Source of the DNA: Alkalihalophilus pseudofirmus
Lineage (GTDB): Bacteria > Bacillota > Bacilli > Bacillales > Bacillaceae_D
Direction of reading: 5' to 3'
Assembly: GCF_029094545.1 (NCBI RefSeq)
Contig: NZ_CP117835.1
Coordinates: 2,584,001 to 2,648,000, forward strand
Length of the DNA: 64,000 bases
Shown: positions 18,512 to 28,051 of the stretch, piece by piece
Layout: every line of letters begins with the position of its first letter
Numbering within the stretch: the first letter of the stretch is position 1
Program-made: the position numbers and the translations under genes
The notes under the pieces: generated by a model
Told to the model about the DNA's origin: nothing
Seen by the model: only the letters and a program-made list of their open reading frames with translations
Database searches by the model: none

Positions 18512-19384
18512 TTATGTCCATTCGTTTAAAATATCACTCATTTCTACTACTAATTTTGCTCCCTCTTTAATCAGTTGATTTGTGCCCTTTGATAACTCGC
18601 TGTCAATAGGACCAGGCACGGCAAATACATCACGATTTTGATCTAATGCTTGGTCGGCCGTAATAAGAGAGCCGCTTCTTTCTTTTGCTTCTATGACCAA
18701 AACCCCTTTTGATAACCCACTAATTATGCGATTCCTTGCTGGAAATGTCCACTTTGCTGGAGGTTGATGCGGAGGGTATTCGCTTATCACAAGCTGATGG
18801 GCAGCCATGTAAGTGAAAAGATTTTTATTCTCTTTTGGATAGAAGTGATGAAAGCCAGATCCTAACACAGCGATCGTATGTCCATTTTGCGAGATGGTCT
18901 GTTGATGAGCTGCCGTATCAATGCCAAGAGCTAACCCGCTTACAATACATACGTTTTCCTTCACAAGCGGTTTCACTAGATTTGCAACAGCCCCAAGCCC
19001 CCTATTTGTGGGCGTTCTTGAACCTACTACTGCCAATTTCAATTTGATTTGCAAAAGATCTATATCCCCTTTGCAATAGAGCACCCAAGGAGGATCATAT
19101 AACTCTTTCAGCTGTTTAGGGTAATCCGCATCAAAACGAGTTAACGTAGTAATTTGCGAGGTTGCTAGCTTGCTTACATATTCACGTGAGTTTACTTCCT
19201 TTAAATAGGTTACAAGTTTTACTGCTTTATCTCGCTTTAAATGGAGATGCTTTATAAAAAAGGCAGAGGATAAGGTGAATGGAGTCAGAAGCTCTGGGTC
19301 ATGATTGATCAGTGCAGCAATTTGTTTCCAAGACAAAAACATGCTGCTGTGCAGCACAATCAACCGTTCTCTAAATGTATTCAT
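18512..19384 (-). CDS. dprA: DNA processing protein DprA (Smf)
   Basis: Loads RecA on single-stranded DNA taken up during transformation. The Rossmann-like domain is clear: LAVVGSRTPTNRGL, VSGLALGIDTAAHQ, TIAVLGSGFHHFYPKEN and FPARNRIISGLSKGVLVIEA. Length 290 is usual for Bacillus DprA; the longer C-terminal winged-helix domain of some species is absent. Located between sucD and topA as in B. subtilis. Presence alone does not prove competence. Confidence 0.93.
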   Translation of the reverse strand: MNTFRERLIVLHSSMFLSWKQIAALINHDPELLTPFTLSSAFFIKHLHLKRDKAVKLVTYLKEVNSREYVSKLATSQITTLTRFDADYPKQLKELYDPPWVLYCKGDIDLLQIKLKLAVVGSRTPTNRGLGAVANLVKPLVKENVCIVSGLALGIDTAAHQQTISQNGHTIAVLGSGFHHFYPKENKNLFTYMAAHQLVISEYPPHQPPAKWTFPARNRIISGLSKGVLVIEAKERSGSLITADQALDQNRDVFAVPGPIDSELSKGTNQLIKEGAKLVVEMSDILNEWT

Positions 19385-19438
19385 TTATGAACACTTCCTT
19401 TTGGGGAGATGAGGGTAGTGGTGCGGGGTTCATAAGAT

Positions 19439-19470
19439 AAAAAAGCTCCTCAAATAAGAGGAGCTTTTTT
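19439..19470 (-). terminator. Terminator after sucD
   Basis: Perfect stem GCTCCTC/GAGGAGC flanked by A and T runs on both sides, so it can work in both directions; it ends the sucCD transcript before dprA. Confidence 0.9.
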
Positions 19471-19472
19471 GA

Positions 19473-20387
19473 TTATTTTGCTACTTCATGAGTTGTACAT
19501 TTTTCAAGCAAGTCATTTTCTTTAAGAGCTTTGATAAGTGTTTCACCCATAACAGAAGGTGTTTCAGCCACTTTTACGCCGCAGCTCTCAAGAGTTTTGA
19601 TTTTCTCGGCTGCTGTTCCTTTACCACCAGAGATAATCGCACCAGCATGACCCATACGTTTTCCTGGAGGTGCTGTCTGACCGCCAATGAAACCAACTAC
19701 CGGCTTCTTCATGTTAGCTTTAATCCACTCAGCAGCCTCTTCTTCTGCTGTACCGCCGATCTCACCGATCATGATCACAGCATATGTTTCTGGATCTTCG
19801 TTAAATAACTCTAATACATCGATGAAGTTTGTTCCATTAACTGGGTCTCCACCAATACCAACAGCTGTCGATTGACCGATACCATTCGTTGAAAGCTGGT
19901 GAACAGCTTCATACGTTAATGTACCAGAACGAGATACAACACCTACATGACCTTTTTTATGAATGTAGCCTGGCATAATTCCAATTTTACATTCTTCCGG
20001 TGTAATGACACCTGGGCAGTTTGGTCCAATAAGGCGAGTCTTCTTGCCTTCCATGTAACGTCTAACACTTACCATATCCATTACAGGAATACCTTCAGTT
20101 ATACAAATAGCTAAATCTAATTCAGCGTCTACTGCTTCCATGATTGCATCTGCAGCGAATGCAGGTGGAACATAAATAACTGATGCGTTAGCTCCTGTAG
20201 CTTTAACAGCATCCTCTACTGTATCAAATACAGGGACACCTTCAACTTCTGTTCCGCCTTTACCAGGTGTTACACCACCAACAATTTGTGTACCGTACTC
20301 AATTGCTTGTTGTGTATGGAATAAGCCAGTTGCGCCTGTAATTCCTTGTACAATGACTTTTGTATCTTTGTTAATAAGGATACTCAT
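19473..20387 (-). CDS. sucD: Succinyl-CoA synthetase alpha subunit
   Basis: With SucC it converts succinyl-CoA, ADP and phosphate to succinate, CoA and ATP in the TCA cycle. The N-terminal CoA-binding domain is [20 protein letters not shown], with GVTPGKGG following. The active-site phosphohistidine is in [13 protein letters not shown] (near residue 247). Length 304 is usual. It follows sucC by 99 bases and ends at a strong terminator. Confidence 0.97.
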   Translation of the reverse strand: MSILINKDTKVIVQGITGATGLFHTQQAIEYGTQIVGGVTPGKGGTEVEGVPVFDTVEDAVKATGANASVIYVPPAFAADAIMEAVDAELDLAICITEGIPVMDMVSVRRYMEGKKTRLIGPNCPGVITPEECKIGIMPGYIHKKGHVGVVSRSGTLTYEAVHQLSTNGIGQSTAVGIGGDPVNGTNFIDVLELFNEDPETYAVIMIGEIGGTAEEEAAEWIKANMKKPVVGFIGGQTAPPGKRMGHAGAIISGGKGTAAEKIKTLESCGVKVAETPSVMGETLIKALKENDLLEKCTTHEVAK

Positions 20388-20486
20388 TCTCTTTGTCCCG
20401 CCTTTCGTATTAACAATTAAATTGAATCATTTTATCTAAAGACATCTTTAACAAGAGTCTTTTAAGTTAGTATTTTATACCAATTA

Positions 20487-21647
20487 TTACTTAACTAGAG
20501 ATACAATCTTCTGTGCACCATCAGCCATTGAATCTGCAGCAGTGATGTTCAGACCTGATTCGTTAAGAATCTGTTTACCAAGGTCTACGTTTGTACCTTC
20601 AAGACGAACAACTAATGGAATTTCAAGACCTACTTCTTTTGTAGCTGCTACAACACCTTCTGCGATGATGTCACATTTCATGATTCCACCAAAGATATTA
20701 ACGAAGATACCTTTAACGTTTTCATCAGAAAGGATGATCTTGAATGCTTCTGTAACTTTCTCAGCCGTAGCACCGCCGCCAACATCTAGGAAGTTAGCTG
20801 GGTCGCCGCTGTAATGCTTAATGATGTCCATTGTTGCCATAGCAAGTCCAGCACCATTAACCATACATCCAATGTTACCATCTAATGAAATGTAGCTTAG
20901 GTCATATTTAGAAGCTTCGATTTCTTTTTCATCTTCTTCTTCTAAATCACGATACTCAAGTACGTCTTTTTGACGGTATAGAGCATTTGAATCAAAGTTT
21001 AACTTCGCATCAAGCGCCATTACTTTTCCGTCTCCAGTTGTAACAAGCGGATTGATCTCAGCAATTGAGCAATCCTTTTCAGAGAATGCTTTATAAAGTC
21101 CCATCATAAATTTAACAGCTTGTCCTACAAGCTCTTTAGGGATATTAATGTTAAATGCTAGACGACGAGCTTGGAAGCCTTGTAAGCCTACAGCCGGGTC
21201 AATTACTTCTTTGAAGATCTTCTCAGGAGTTGCTTCTGCAACCTCTTCGATTTCAGTACCGCCTTCCTCAGAAGCCATTAATACAACGCGGTTTGTCGCA
21301 CGATCTAGAACTAAACCAACGTAGTATTCATTTTTAATATCGCATCCTTCTTCGATAAGTAAGCGCTTTACTTCTTTACCTTCAGGACCTGTTTGGTGAG
21401 TAATAAGTGTTTTACCTAAAATCTCATCCGCATATGTACGAACTTCATCCAAGTTCTTAGCAACTTTTACACCGCCAGCTTTACCGCGGCCTCCTGCATG
21501 GATTTGAGCTTTTACAACACAAACTTCTGTGCCTAATTCTTTTGCAGCCTCAACTGCTTCTTCTACTGAGAATGCGACTTTCCCATTAGGGACTGCAACT
21601 CCGTATTTACGAAGGAGTTCTTTACCTTGATACTCATGAATATTCAT
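20487..21647 (-). CDS. sucC: Succinyl-CoA synthetase beta subunit
   Basis: ATP-grasp subunit that binds nucleotide and succinate. The start [16 protein letters not shown] is typical, followed by [18 protein letters not shown] (about residues 43-60). Later motifs are EINPLV and [10 protein letters not shown]. Length 386 is usual. First gene of the sucCD pair, preceded by a 300-bp gap with regulatory-looking sequence. Confidence 0.97.
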   Translation of the reverse strand: MNIHEYQGKELLRKYGVAVPNGKVAFSVEEAVEAAKELGTEVCVVKAQIHAGGRGKAGGVKVAKNLDEVRTYADEILGKTLITHQTGPEGKEVKRLLIEEGCDIKNEYYVGLVLDRATNRVVLMASEEGGTEIEEVAEATPEKIFKEVIDPAVGLQGFQARRLAFNINIPKELVGQAVKFMMGLYKAFSEKDCSIAEINPLVTTGDGKVMALDAKLNFDSNALYRQKDVLEYRDLEEEDEKEIEASKYDLSYISLDGNIGCMVNGAGLAMATMDIIKHYSGDPANFLDVGGGATAEKVTEAFKIILSDENVKGIFVNIFGGIMKCDIIAEGVVAATKEVGLEIPLVVRLEGTNVDLGKQILNESGLNITAADSMADGAQKIVSLVK

Positions 21648-21730
21648 TCTCTCTCCAGCCTCCTATCAATTGCATATGATTTCAAGTCGCTCTTTCGTTT
21701 ATACGTGGATGAACGACAAATTCCTCTTCC

Positions 21731-21739
21731 ATTTTAGCA
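21731..21739 (-). promoter_or_regulatory. Candidate extended -10 promoter of sucC
   Basis: On the minus strand TGCTAAAAT, an extended -10 (TG-N-TAAAAT), about 85 bases before sucC. The -35 region is weak. Confidence 0.4.
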
Positions 21740-21865
21740 CTTTTTAAAATATTTTGGGAGAGAAAAGTGTAACCTCTTTCAAATTTCTTTTAATTCTAAC
21801 TTTTTTAGAGTCCAATTCATAAAATTACTTTTTACCATACCCTTGGTGTGACAAGGCTTTCTAGC

Positions 21866-21893
21866 TTTAACGTTAGAATTTATCAACGTTAAA
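21866..21893. repeat. 9-bp perfect inverted repeat upstream of sucC
   Basis: TTTAACGTT (21866-21874) and AACGTTAAA (21885-21893) are separated by 10 bases. No T-run follows on either strand. It could be a protein-binding site in the sucC upstream region or part of the 3' structure of the small gene before it. Confidence 0.55.
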
Positions 21894-21901
21894 ATAAAAA
21901 T

Positions 21902-21942
21902 AAAAAAAGCTAGAAATTCTGAGAGAATTTACTAGCTTTTCA
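21902..21942 (-). terminator. Terminator after the small SASP-like gene
   Basis: AAAAGCTAG pairs with CTAGCTTTT and inner AAATTCT with AGAATTT around a GAG loop, with one unpaired A. A T-run follows on the minus strand. Confidence 0.8.
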
Positions 21943-21947
21943 TTTTA

Positions 21948-22121
21948 CTAGTCGCATTTTTCTTTGTTTTGAGCTTTTTGCATGACTGACTTTGTCATAT
22001 CTTTTGCTTTTGCATCTTGTTCTTGAATAGAGTGATGAACTCCAAATTCTTGAGCATATTCCTCTTTATATTGATTCATAAACGAATCAAGTTCAGGAAC
22101 ATTTAATTTGTTCGGTTTCAT
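21948..22121 (-). CDS. Small SASP-like protein, probably forespore-expressed
   Basis: A 57-codon gene too short for the usual length cut. It has a strong ribosome-binding site (GGGAGG), its own terminator, and a near-consensus sigma-G promoter. Residues 19-28 read KEEYAQEFGV, close to the KYEIAQEFGV helix of alpha/beta-type small acid-soluble spore proteins, and include a GPR-protease-like site (E-Y-A-Q-E-F). The second conserved SASP helix (GGEITKRLV) is absent; the rest is hydrophilic and ends with a single Cys. I do not recognise an exact family. The promoter and motif together suggest a spore protein; that is inference. Confidence 0.7.
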   Translation of the reverse strand: MKPNKLNVPELDSFMNQYKEEYAQEFGVHHSIQEQDAKAKDMTKSVMQKAQNKEKCD

Positions 22122-22166
22122 AATTCATACCTCCCGCTTAAAGATCACCTGATTAGGTGTGTGGAT

Positions 22167-22196
22167 TAGTATGTCCTTAATGTCCCGATGCTATGA
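22167..22196 (-). promoter_or_regulatory. Candidate sigma-G promoter
   Basis: On the minus strand TCATA (22192-22196; sigma-G -35 consensus gmATr), 18 bp, then CATACTA (22167-22173; -10 consensus cATnmTA, full match). The start site would be about 40 bases before the small gene's ATG. Confidence 0.6.
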
Positions 22197-22227
22197 CTGG
22201 TTGGATATAAATGGTTCGATTGCATTT

Positions 22228-22503
22228 CTAGCCTTTTGAAGAGTTTTTATCCACTCTGTAAATAAAGGCAAATACTTCTGCTACCACTTCATAAAGTTCC
22301 GGGGGGATTGATTGATTAATGTTTAGTTGGCTTAATAATTCAACTAAAGAGGCATCTTCTTGAATCGGGATATGATGATTTTTTGCTTTTTCAATGATCT
22401 CTTCTGCAATGATGCCCTTCCCTTTAGCAATCACTTCAGGTGAATCCTGCTTCGCCGCATCATACCGTAATGCTACTGCTTGCTTTTTCAGCTCGTTATT
22501 CAT
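22228..22503 (-). CDS. ylqH: YlqH, FlhB C-terminal-like protein
   Basis: A 91-residue cytoplasmic protein matching the C-terminal domain of the flagellar export-gate protein FlhB, without the membrane part. It shows the AVALRYDAAKQDSPEVIAKGKG pattern in two parts (AVALRYD, then SPEVIAKGKG), then HHIPIQEDASLVELL. The self-cleavage NPTH motif of FlhB is not present. Its start overlaps the ylqG stop by four bases, so the two are translationally coupled. Function is unknown; a role in flagellar export or FliK-type control is suggested because YlqG resembles FliK. Confidence 0.8.
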   Translation of the reverse strand: MNNELKKQAVALRYDAAKQDSPEVIAKGKGIIAEEIIEKAKNHHIPIQEDASLVELLSQLNINQSIPPELYEVVAEVFAFIYRVDKNSSKG

Positions 22504-24254
22504 ATCCGAATATCCACTCCCTGGTAATCAACGCGTTGTTTATAGGCAGACTCATGATGCGATTGAACCTTATTATGGCTGTATTCATTAATATTTTTCC
22601 AAGTGAGGGCAGTGAGCTTATAATCAAATCCATCTAATGCATCATGTAAAGTCGGCAGTAATAGATCAATAAGTCTGCTCGGTTTATCCCCCTCATTAAA
22701 TACAGTAAGTGAAATGACTCTATTTTGTATTTGCATATCCACGATAAGCTCTCCAAGTGTTTCTAGCTCTAAATAAAATAGAATTCGGCAATGATTTGGG
22801 TCTAGACTGCCGTCTTCCTGCCGCCTTGCCTCCCATTGCAGCGTTACATCTGTTTGGTAAGAACCTAAGACAAGCGGTAATTGCATAAGCACTTGTTGAA
22901 GGGGACCTTGCTGCTCTTGAGCCATTAATTGACTGCCTGTTATACGCTGAATCATTTCTGTTACTTTCTCTCTTACCGGCAGAGGCAACGATTGTTCTAG
23001 CTGCATAAGCATCCCTTTTAGACGTTCTTGATGACTTAGTTCATTTACATTCGTTTGTTGAACATGCCTAGCTATTTCGCTTTCATAATGTAAGCCAAGT
23101 AATGCTGCCACATTTTGAAGGTGAGAACCAAATCCGCTTTTCGCATCCGTTATGGCAGGTGATACGGAATGATATAAGGCAGACTGCAGCATCGATCGCT
23201 CATTCGCTGGCAGCTGCTGGCTGACTAAGTGCCTTAGTCCCCCTTCTATATCAAGCGCCTTCTGAGATCCATTTAACCGTTGGAACAGTAACTCCAGGCT
23301 GCCCTTTTCCCCTTGCGGCAAATTGCTTAAGGAGCCTAAGATATGCTGCATTGCTTCTCTCGGCTGCAACTCAACAACTTGGTTGGTCAACTGAGGCGGC
23401 AAAAGCGGTCGAACCTCACTGCTTGTTTGCTGCTGATTAAGCATAATCTGATGAAAACGATGGATAAAGCCGTCTATCGTTTCTTTTGTGTCAATTAAGC
23501 CTAGCCTTGTTAAAAGCATCTTAGCAGCCTCGCTTTGTTCAGCTGTTGCAGATGGGTGGACTAGCTGCTGAAGCAAGTGTAGGACTGGCTGTTTCGTTTG
23601 GCCGAATTCGGTTTGGGCATTAAATTGCTTTAAGGCTGACACTAATTTTTCAACCGACGAATGAGAGGCATATTCTGCACTCTGCGCCAGCTGTATAACT
23701 TGCTGTATCTGCTGATTCACACCCGTCTCTTTTTGAAATGCTTGTACTGCCCTCACTGCTTCTTCTGATAACGGCAGGTTCTTTTGAATGAGGAGGTGGA
23801 CTAAATCTACTGTTTGACGATCGTACTTATTTAAAGTCGTCAACAATTGCGCAGCTTCTTTTAATGCATGCTTTGGCAGAGCCAGCTGCTTGACAGCTAA
23901 CTGGTCCAAAAGAGCATTAATCGCGGTATTTTGAGGAAGACCCAGCTGCCTAATCAATTGTTCATTTACTGGAGGCGGTGACCCTTGGCCTGTTCTCCCT
24001 TGATTGTCAATCACTTTTAACTTTGGCAGACCGCTTCCTTCCTGTACTTCAAACCAATACCTTCCCCCAGCTGTTAATGCAGCTTCAAGCCTTGCTGTCA
24101 CTTGCATTCCATTAATCGAAAGAGAAGCTAGGTGATTAGGGAACAACTTCGTAATCTTCCCTTGAAATATATGACCAGGCACAAACGTGAGGGGAGTCCG
24201 CTTTTTTGCACCTGCTGTCGTCACTTCTTGATTAATACTGGTCGTATGTATCAT
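22500..24254 (-). CDS. ylqG: YlqG, large FliK-like protein of unknown function
   Basis: A 584-residue, Gln/Leu-rich protein with no signal peptide or membrane span. Most of it is low in conserved motifs (long Gln-rich helical region, about residues 100-400). The C-terminal 130 residues have a FliK C-terminal-domain-like beta pattern (CRILFYLELETLGELIVDMQ in part, then ISLTVFN). It pairs with ylqH, which looks like the tail of FlhB. FliK and FlhB act together in export switching, so this may be a second such pair; no direct evidence. Confidence 0.75.
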   Translation of the reverse strand: MIHTTSINQEVTTAGAKKRTPLTFVPGHIFQGKITKLFPNHLASLSINGMQVTARLEAALTAGGRYWFEVQEGSGLPKLKVIDNQGRTGQGSPPPVNEQLIRQLGLPQNTAINALLDQLAVKQLALPKHALKEAAQLLTTLNKYDRQTVDLVHLLIQKNLPLSEEAVRAVQAFQKETGVNQQIQQVIQLAQSAEYASHSSVEKLVSALKQFNAQTEFGQTKQPVLHLLQQLVHPSATAEQSEAAKMLLTRLGLIDTKETIDGFIHRFHQIMLNQQQTSSEVRPLLPPQLTNQVVELQPREAMQHILGSLSNLPQGEKGSLELLFQRLNGSQKALDIEGGLRHLVSQQLPANERSMLQSALYHSVSPAITDAKSGFGSHLQNVAALLGLHYESEIARHVQQTNVNELSHQERLKGMLMQLEQSLPLPVREKVTEMIQRITGSQLMAQEQQGPLQQVLMQLPLVLGSYQTDVTLQWEARRQEDGSLDPNHCRILFYLELETLGELIVDMQIQNRVISLTVFNEGDKPSRLIDLLLPTLHDALDGFDYKLTALTWKNINEYSHNKVQSHHESAYKQRVDYQGVDIRI

Positions 24255-24278
24255 TTTTCTTCTCCCCTCGCCTGTCAG

Positions 24279-25061
24279 CTACGTGCTTTGTTTAACTAAA
24301 CAGTCAGCTACTGGCTTAAATGATTTTCTGTGTTCTTTTGTGATGCCTAATGTGTTCATCGCTTTTAAATGCACTGCGGTGCCATAGCCTACATGTTTGG
24401 CAAAGCCGTAACCAGGATACACCTTCTCAAGTTCCGCCATATACTCATCCCTTGCTACTTTTGCAAGTACAGAACTCGCTGCAATTGTTAAGCTTTTTTG
24501 GTCACCTTTAATCAATGATTCTTGTGGAAGAGAGTTAGCTAGTTTCATCGCATCAAGCAGCAAGTAATCTGGTTGGATGTCTAAATTATTGACTGCCCTT
24601 TGCATAGCGAGCTTGGTTGCCTCGTAAATATTTACTCGATCAATTTCATCAGCATCTACAAAAACAACCGAATAAGCTAAGGCTTGTTTTTTTATTTCCT
24701 CAACAAAAAACTCTCTTTTTTCTTTAGATAGCTTTTTAGAATCTGTTAATCCTGGTAAAGACGCATCCTTCGGTAGAATAACTGCTGCGGCTGTTACAGG
24801 TCCTGCAAGCGGTCCGCGCCCGACCTCATCTAGTCCTGCTACATAGTTATAACCATTCTGCCAAGCCTCTCGTTCATATATGAGCATGGTCTCATGCATT
24901 TGCATCCGTTCAGCTTCTAACGCTTTTTGTTTTTCAAATTTACAAAGGAGACGCTGAACTCCTTTACGTTCATCATACTTAAGTTGATCAATCCATTCCT
25001 CACTTACTTCCATTTCATTAAACAATGTTGCTTCAATCTCTTTAATTGCTAAGCGTTTCAT
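24279..25061 (-). CDS. rnhB: Ribonuclease HII
   Basis: Removes RNA from RNA-DNA hybrids and single ribonucleotides from DNA. The catalytic motif GLDEVGRGPLAGPV lies at about residues 77-90; further acidic residues are in LTDSKKLSKEKR and LLLDAMKL. Length 260 from the chosen ATG fits the 255-residue B. subtilis enzyme and its N-terminal extension. An in-frame ATG 16 codons upstream lacks family support. Confidence 0.94.
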   Translation of the reverse strand: MKRLAIKEIEATLFNEMEVSEEWIDQLKYDERKGVQRLLCKFEKQKALEAERMQMHETMLIYEREAWQNGYNYVAGLDEVGRGPLAGPVTAAAVILPKDASLPGLTDSKKLSKEKREFFVEEIKKQALAYSVVFVDADEIDRVNIYEATKLAMQRAVNNLDIQPDYLLLDAMKLANSLPQESLIKGDQKSLTIAASSVLAKVARDEYMAELEKVYPGYGFAKHVGYGTAVHLKAMNTLGITKEHRKSFKPVADCLVKQST

Positions 25062-25207
25062 ATTCTCCCCTATCTTTCTCTTACCCTTTTTATCGGTGCT
25101 ATGGTCCATTTTTTTATAACCTTTTTATCGTACTAGAGATCATTTTTCATTACTAGGCTAAACTGGCAATTGCTTTAATTATCCATAACCCAAATTGCCG
25201 GGACCTG

Positions 25208-25246
25208 AAAAAAAGCCGCAGAAGACTTTTTATCGTCTCCACGGCT
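25208..25246 (-). terminator. Terminator after rbgA
   Basis: AAGCCG/CGGCTT with an inner GAAGAC/GTCT helix, then seven T residues on the minus strand; it touches the rbgA stop codon. It separates lepB-rbgA from rnhB. Confidence 0.85.
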
Positions 25247-26112
25247 TATCCAGTATGCGGCGGCTGCTCGAGTGTAACTTGTCCGAGCGTGCCTGAACGT
25301 AGTTCTCTTAAGATAATCTCAGCGGCTTTATCATAATCAATATACCCGCCAGGAAGCAGACAGCCTCGTTTTTTACCAATCGCATCAAATAAAGCAAGCC
25401 CTTCCTCCGGTACTTCCTCTAGCTTATACCTTTCCGCAATCCGTTCTGGGTAGTGGTCTTTCATATAGTTTAGTACAAAGAGGGCAATATCTTGAAAATC
25501 TAATAACTCATCTTTTATCGCACCTGTTGCAGCTAATCTGTATCCAATCACTTGATCTTCAAATTTAGGCCATAAAATACCTGGAGTATCTAACAGTTCT
25601 AATTCATCATTTCCTACCTTAATCCATTGCTGCTTCTTAGTTACGCCAGGTCGATCTCCCACCTTAGCAATTTTCTTTGAAGCAAGACGGTTAATGAGGG
25701 TGGATTTCCCAACATTCGGGATTCCGAGAATCATTCCGCGAATCGCCCGCGGCTTCATACCCTTAGATTTCCACTTTTCGATCAGGGGGCTTGCAAGCTT
25801 TCGGCATGCACCGCTGATTTTTTCTACCCCTTTTCCTGTTTGGGCATTAATAGCAAGAACGGTAGCACCCTTTTCTTCAAAATATCCAGCCCACTTTTTT
25901 GTCATATGAGGATCTGCTAAATCCGCTTTGTTTAATAAAACAAGACGCGGCTTCTGCCCGACAATTTCATCCATCATCGGATTTCTCGAAGAAAGAGGCA
26001 GCCTTGCATCCACTAATTCAATGACAACATCAATTAATTTAAGTTTTTCAGTTACTTCTCTTCTCGCTTTGGCCATATGACCAGGAAACCATTGTATTGC
26101 CAACCTATTCAC
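25246..26112 (-). CDS. rbgA: Ribosome biogenesis GTPase RbgA (YlqF)
   Basis: Essential GTPase for late 50S subunit assembly in B. subtilis. The GTPase motifs are circularly permuted: the G4 motif NKADL (about residues 58-62) comes before G1 GIPNVGKST (about 126-134), then G3 DTPG. The N-terminal [14 protein letters not shown] is the family hallmark. Length 288 is usual. It abuts the signal peptidase gene. Confidence 0.96.
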   Translation of the reverse strand: MNRLAIQWFPGHMAKARREVTEKLKLIDVVIELVDARLPLSSRNPMMDEIVGQKPRLVLLNKADLADPHMTKKWAGYFEEKGATVLAINAQTGKGVEKISGACRKLASPLIEKWKSKGMKPRAIRGMILGIPNVGKSTLINRLASKKIAKVGDRPGVTKKQQWIKVGNDELELLDTPGILWPKFEDQVIGYRLAATGAIKDELLDFQDIALFVLNYMKDHYPERIAERYKLEEVPEEGLALFDAIGKKRGCLLPGGYIDYDKAAEIILRELRSGTLGQVTLEQPPHTG

Positions 26113-26664
26113 CTACTCTACAAATCCAATATTAGCAAATGGCCAAAAAACAACATTTGCTTTACCTATTACTTCATCTTTGTGAATCGAACCTATATCC
26201 CTTGAATCTAAACTGTTATGTCTATTATCCCCAAGAACGAATAAATGATCATCCGGCACGACCTGTCCGCCAATGACTTCTGACAACTCAAAATCTCTTG
26301 TGACAAATTCAGGGCCGTATGCAGCTTTCAGTTCATCTAAGTAAGGTTCATCTAAAACCTCTCCGTTGACATAAAGCTGGTCATCACGATACTCAATATG
26401 ATCTCCAGGAAGTCCGATAATTCTTTTAATATAATCTTTTCCGCCTGGTGCATGGAATACAATAATGTCAAATCTTTTAGGCTCAGAGACCACATAACCG
26501 ATCTTGTTTACAATCATCCGATCGCTATGTTCTAATGTAGGCATCATCGATTGACCATCGACTACAATGGGAGCAAACAAAAAATAACGGATAGTAAATG
26601 CGACAAGAACCGCAATGACTACAGCTTTAATCCACTCCATAGAATTCGACTTGCTACTTTCCAT
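26113..26664 (-). CDS. lepB: Type I signal peptidase
   Basis: Membrane-bound protease that removes signal peptides. One N-terminal membrane span (about residues 12-33) is followed by the catalytic Ser in GQSMMPTL (about residues 41-48) and the catalytic Lys in YIKRIIGLPGD. The C-terminal box is GDNRHNSLDSRDIG. Length is 183 residues, typical of SipS-type enzymes. The ATG follows GGGGGCGG. B. subtilis lacks a signal peptidase gene at this place between rplS and rbgA, though several other Bacillaceae have one. Confidence 0.93.
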   Translation of the reverse strand: MESSKSNSMEWIKAVVIAVLVAFTIRYFLFAPIVVDGQSMMPTLEHSDRMIVNKIGYVVSEPKRFDIIVFHAPGGKDYIKRIIGLPGDHIEYRDDQLYVNGEVLDEPYLDELKAAYGPEFVTRDFELSEVIGGQVVPDDHLFVLGDNRHNSLDSRDIGSIHKDEVIGKANVVFWPFANIGFVE

Positions 26665-26735
26665 TTTTCCGCCCCCAATAATTTGAATCACTTCTCTATT
26701 TTATTTTAAACGTTCTCTATATGTATCATTTCTTT

Positions 26736-26744
26736 ATTTTAGCA
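26736..26744 (-). promoter_or_regulatory. Candidate extended -10 promoter of the signal peptidase gene
   Basis: On the minus strand TGCTAAAAT (extended -10), about 70 bases before the start and downstream of the rplS terminator. The -35 is weak. Confidence 0.4.
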
Positions 26745-26776
26745 TAGGTTTAATCGACGTACATACTTTTTCAATT

Positions 26777-26810
26777 TAAAAGAAGGAGCTTAGTTCCCTA
26801 AGCTCCTTCT
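26777..26810 (-). terminator. Terminator after rplS
   Basis: Perfect stem GAAGGAGCTTAG/CTAAGCTCCTTC with a four-base loop and a TTTT tail on the minus strand. Confidence 0.9.
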
Positions 26811-26818
26811 CTCGTTTC

Positions 26819-27163
26819 TTATCGGATTTCTTTAATACGAGCCGCTTTACCACGTAATGCACGTAGATAGTAAAGTTTCGCACGACGTACTTTACCGCGA
26901 CGTTTCACGTCAATCTTAGCGATTTTCGGTGAATGTAATGGGAATGTACGCTCAACACCAACACCGTAAGACACTTTACGAACTGTGAATGTTTCGCTAA
27001 CTCCAGTACCGCGACGCTTGATCACGACACCTTCGAATTTTTGAATACGCTCACGAGTACCCTCAACAACTTTAACGTCGATAACTAAAGTGTCACCAGG
27101 ACGGAAAGCCGGAAGATCTGTACGTAATTGCTCACTTGTGATTTCACGAATAAGGTTGTTCAT
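26819..27163 (-). CDS. rplS: 50S ribosomal protein L19
   Basis: A 114-residue ribosomal protein at the 30S-50S interface. The sequence is fully typical: [41 protein letters not shown] and [14 protein letters not shown]. It has its own promoter and a leader with the L19 leader hairpin, so it is likely autoregulated apart from trmD. Confidence 0.98.
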   Translation of the reverse strand: MNNLIREITSEQLRTDLPAFRPGDTLVIDVKVVEGTRERIQKFEGVVIKRRGTGVSETFTVRKVSYGVGVERTFPLHSPKIAKIDVKRRGKVRRAKLYYLRALRGKAARIKEIR

Positions 27164-27188
27164 CGTATAATTCCACTCCTTCCATACA

Positions 27189-27240
27189 GATGCTCTTATC
27201 AGAATTTCCTGCAGCGGAACATCGTAATCACTGGCCTAAG
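27189..27240 (-). promoter_or_regulatory. L19 ribosomal protein leader
   Basis: In the transcript between the promoter and rplS, GATGTTC pairs with GAGCATC (27217-27223 with 27189-27195), enclosing CGCTGCAGG. This matches the L19 leader known in Bacillales as I remember it, thought to mediate L19 autoregulation. Confidence 0.65.
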
Positions 27241-27251
27241 CCACAAAGAAT

Positions 27252-27280
27252 ATAATATCATACAGAAAATAAATATACAA
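27252..27280 (-). promoter_or_regulatory. Sigma-A promoter of rplS
   Basis: On the minus strand TTGTAT (27275-27280), 17 bp, then TATTAT (27252-27257), directly upstream of the L19 leader. Confidence 0.65.
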
Positions 27281-27313
27281 GCATTTCATTATAAATCAAC
27301 GAAACTTTTACCG

Positions 27314-28051
27314 CTATTGTTCTCTTTTTATTTCCTCTAGAAGACGTTCTTCTTCAACAGTCAATTCTCTTTCTTCTAGCAGGTCCGGTCTGCGTTCAAG
27401 TGTCCTTTTCAAAGACTCCTTTTTACGCCATCTTTCAATATTGGCATGATGCCCTGATAATAAGACATCTGGTACTTCCATACCCCTGAATTCGGCCGGC
27501 CTCGTATATTGAGGGTGCTCAAGCAGGCCAGTAGAGAAAGAGTCTGTTACAGCAGATTCTTCATTACCAAGTACATTTGGCAGAAGGCGTGTCACACTGT
27601 CTGCAATCACCATTGCTCCTAATTCACCGCCAGTAAGCACATAATCTCCTATTGAAATTTCGTCTGTTACAAGATGTTTCCGTACCCGCTCATCATACCC
27701 TTCATAATGGCCGCAAAGCAGAATTAAATGCTCTTCTTTAGCAAGTTCTTCTGCTTTAGCTTGAGTATAACGCTCCCCTTGAGGACATAACATTATCACT
27801 CGAGGTGATGAGGTCTCATTTTGCTGCTTGAGATCATCTACAGCGTCAAAGATCGGCTGAGGACTAAGTACCATGCCTGCCCCGCCCCCATAAGGATAAT
27901 CATCAACTTTTTTATGCTTGTTTATCGTGTATTCCCGAAAGTCGACGGCTTGGTAGGAAACATGACCTTCTTCTTTTGCTTTTTTCAAAATAGATGAGCC
28001 AAAAACTCCCTCAAACATCTCAGGAAAGAGCGTTAACACATCGATCTTCAT
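27314..28051 (-). CDS. trmD: tRNA (guanine-37-N1) methyltransferase TrmD
   Basis: SAM-dependent methyltransferase of the SPOUT class with a trefoil knot; it prevents frameshifting by methylating G37. Motifs visible: [33 protein letters not shown] and [12 protein letters not shown]. Length 245 is usual. The start overlaps the rimM stop by four bases. Confidence 0.97.
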   Translation of the reverse strand: MKIDVLTLFPEMFEGVFGSSILKKAKEEGHVSYQAVDFREYTINKHKKVDDYPYGGGAGMVLSPQPIFDAVDDLKQQNETSSPRVIMLCPQGERYTQAKAEELAKEEHLILLCGHYEGYDERVRKHLVTDEISIGDYVLTGGELGAMVIADSVTRLLPNVLGNEESAVTDSFSTGLLEHPQYTRPAEFRGMEVPDVLLSGHHANIERWRKKESLKRTLERRPDLLEERELTVEEERLLEEIKREQ

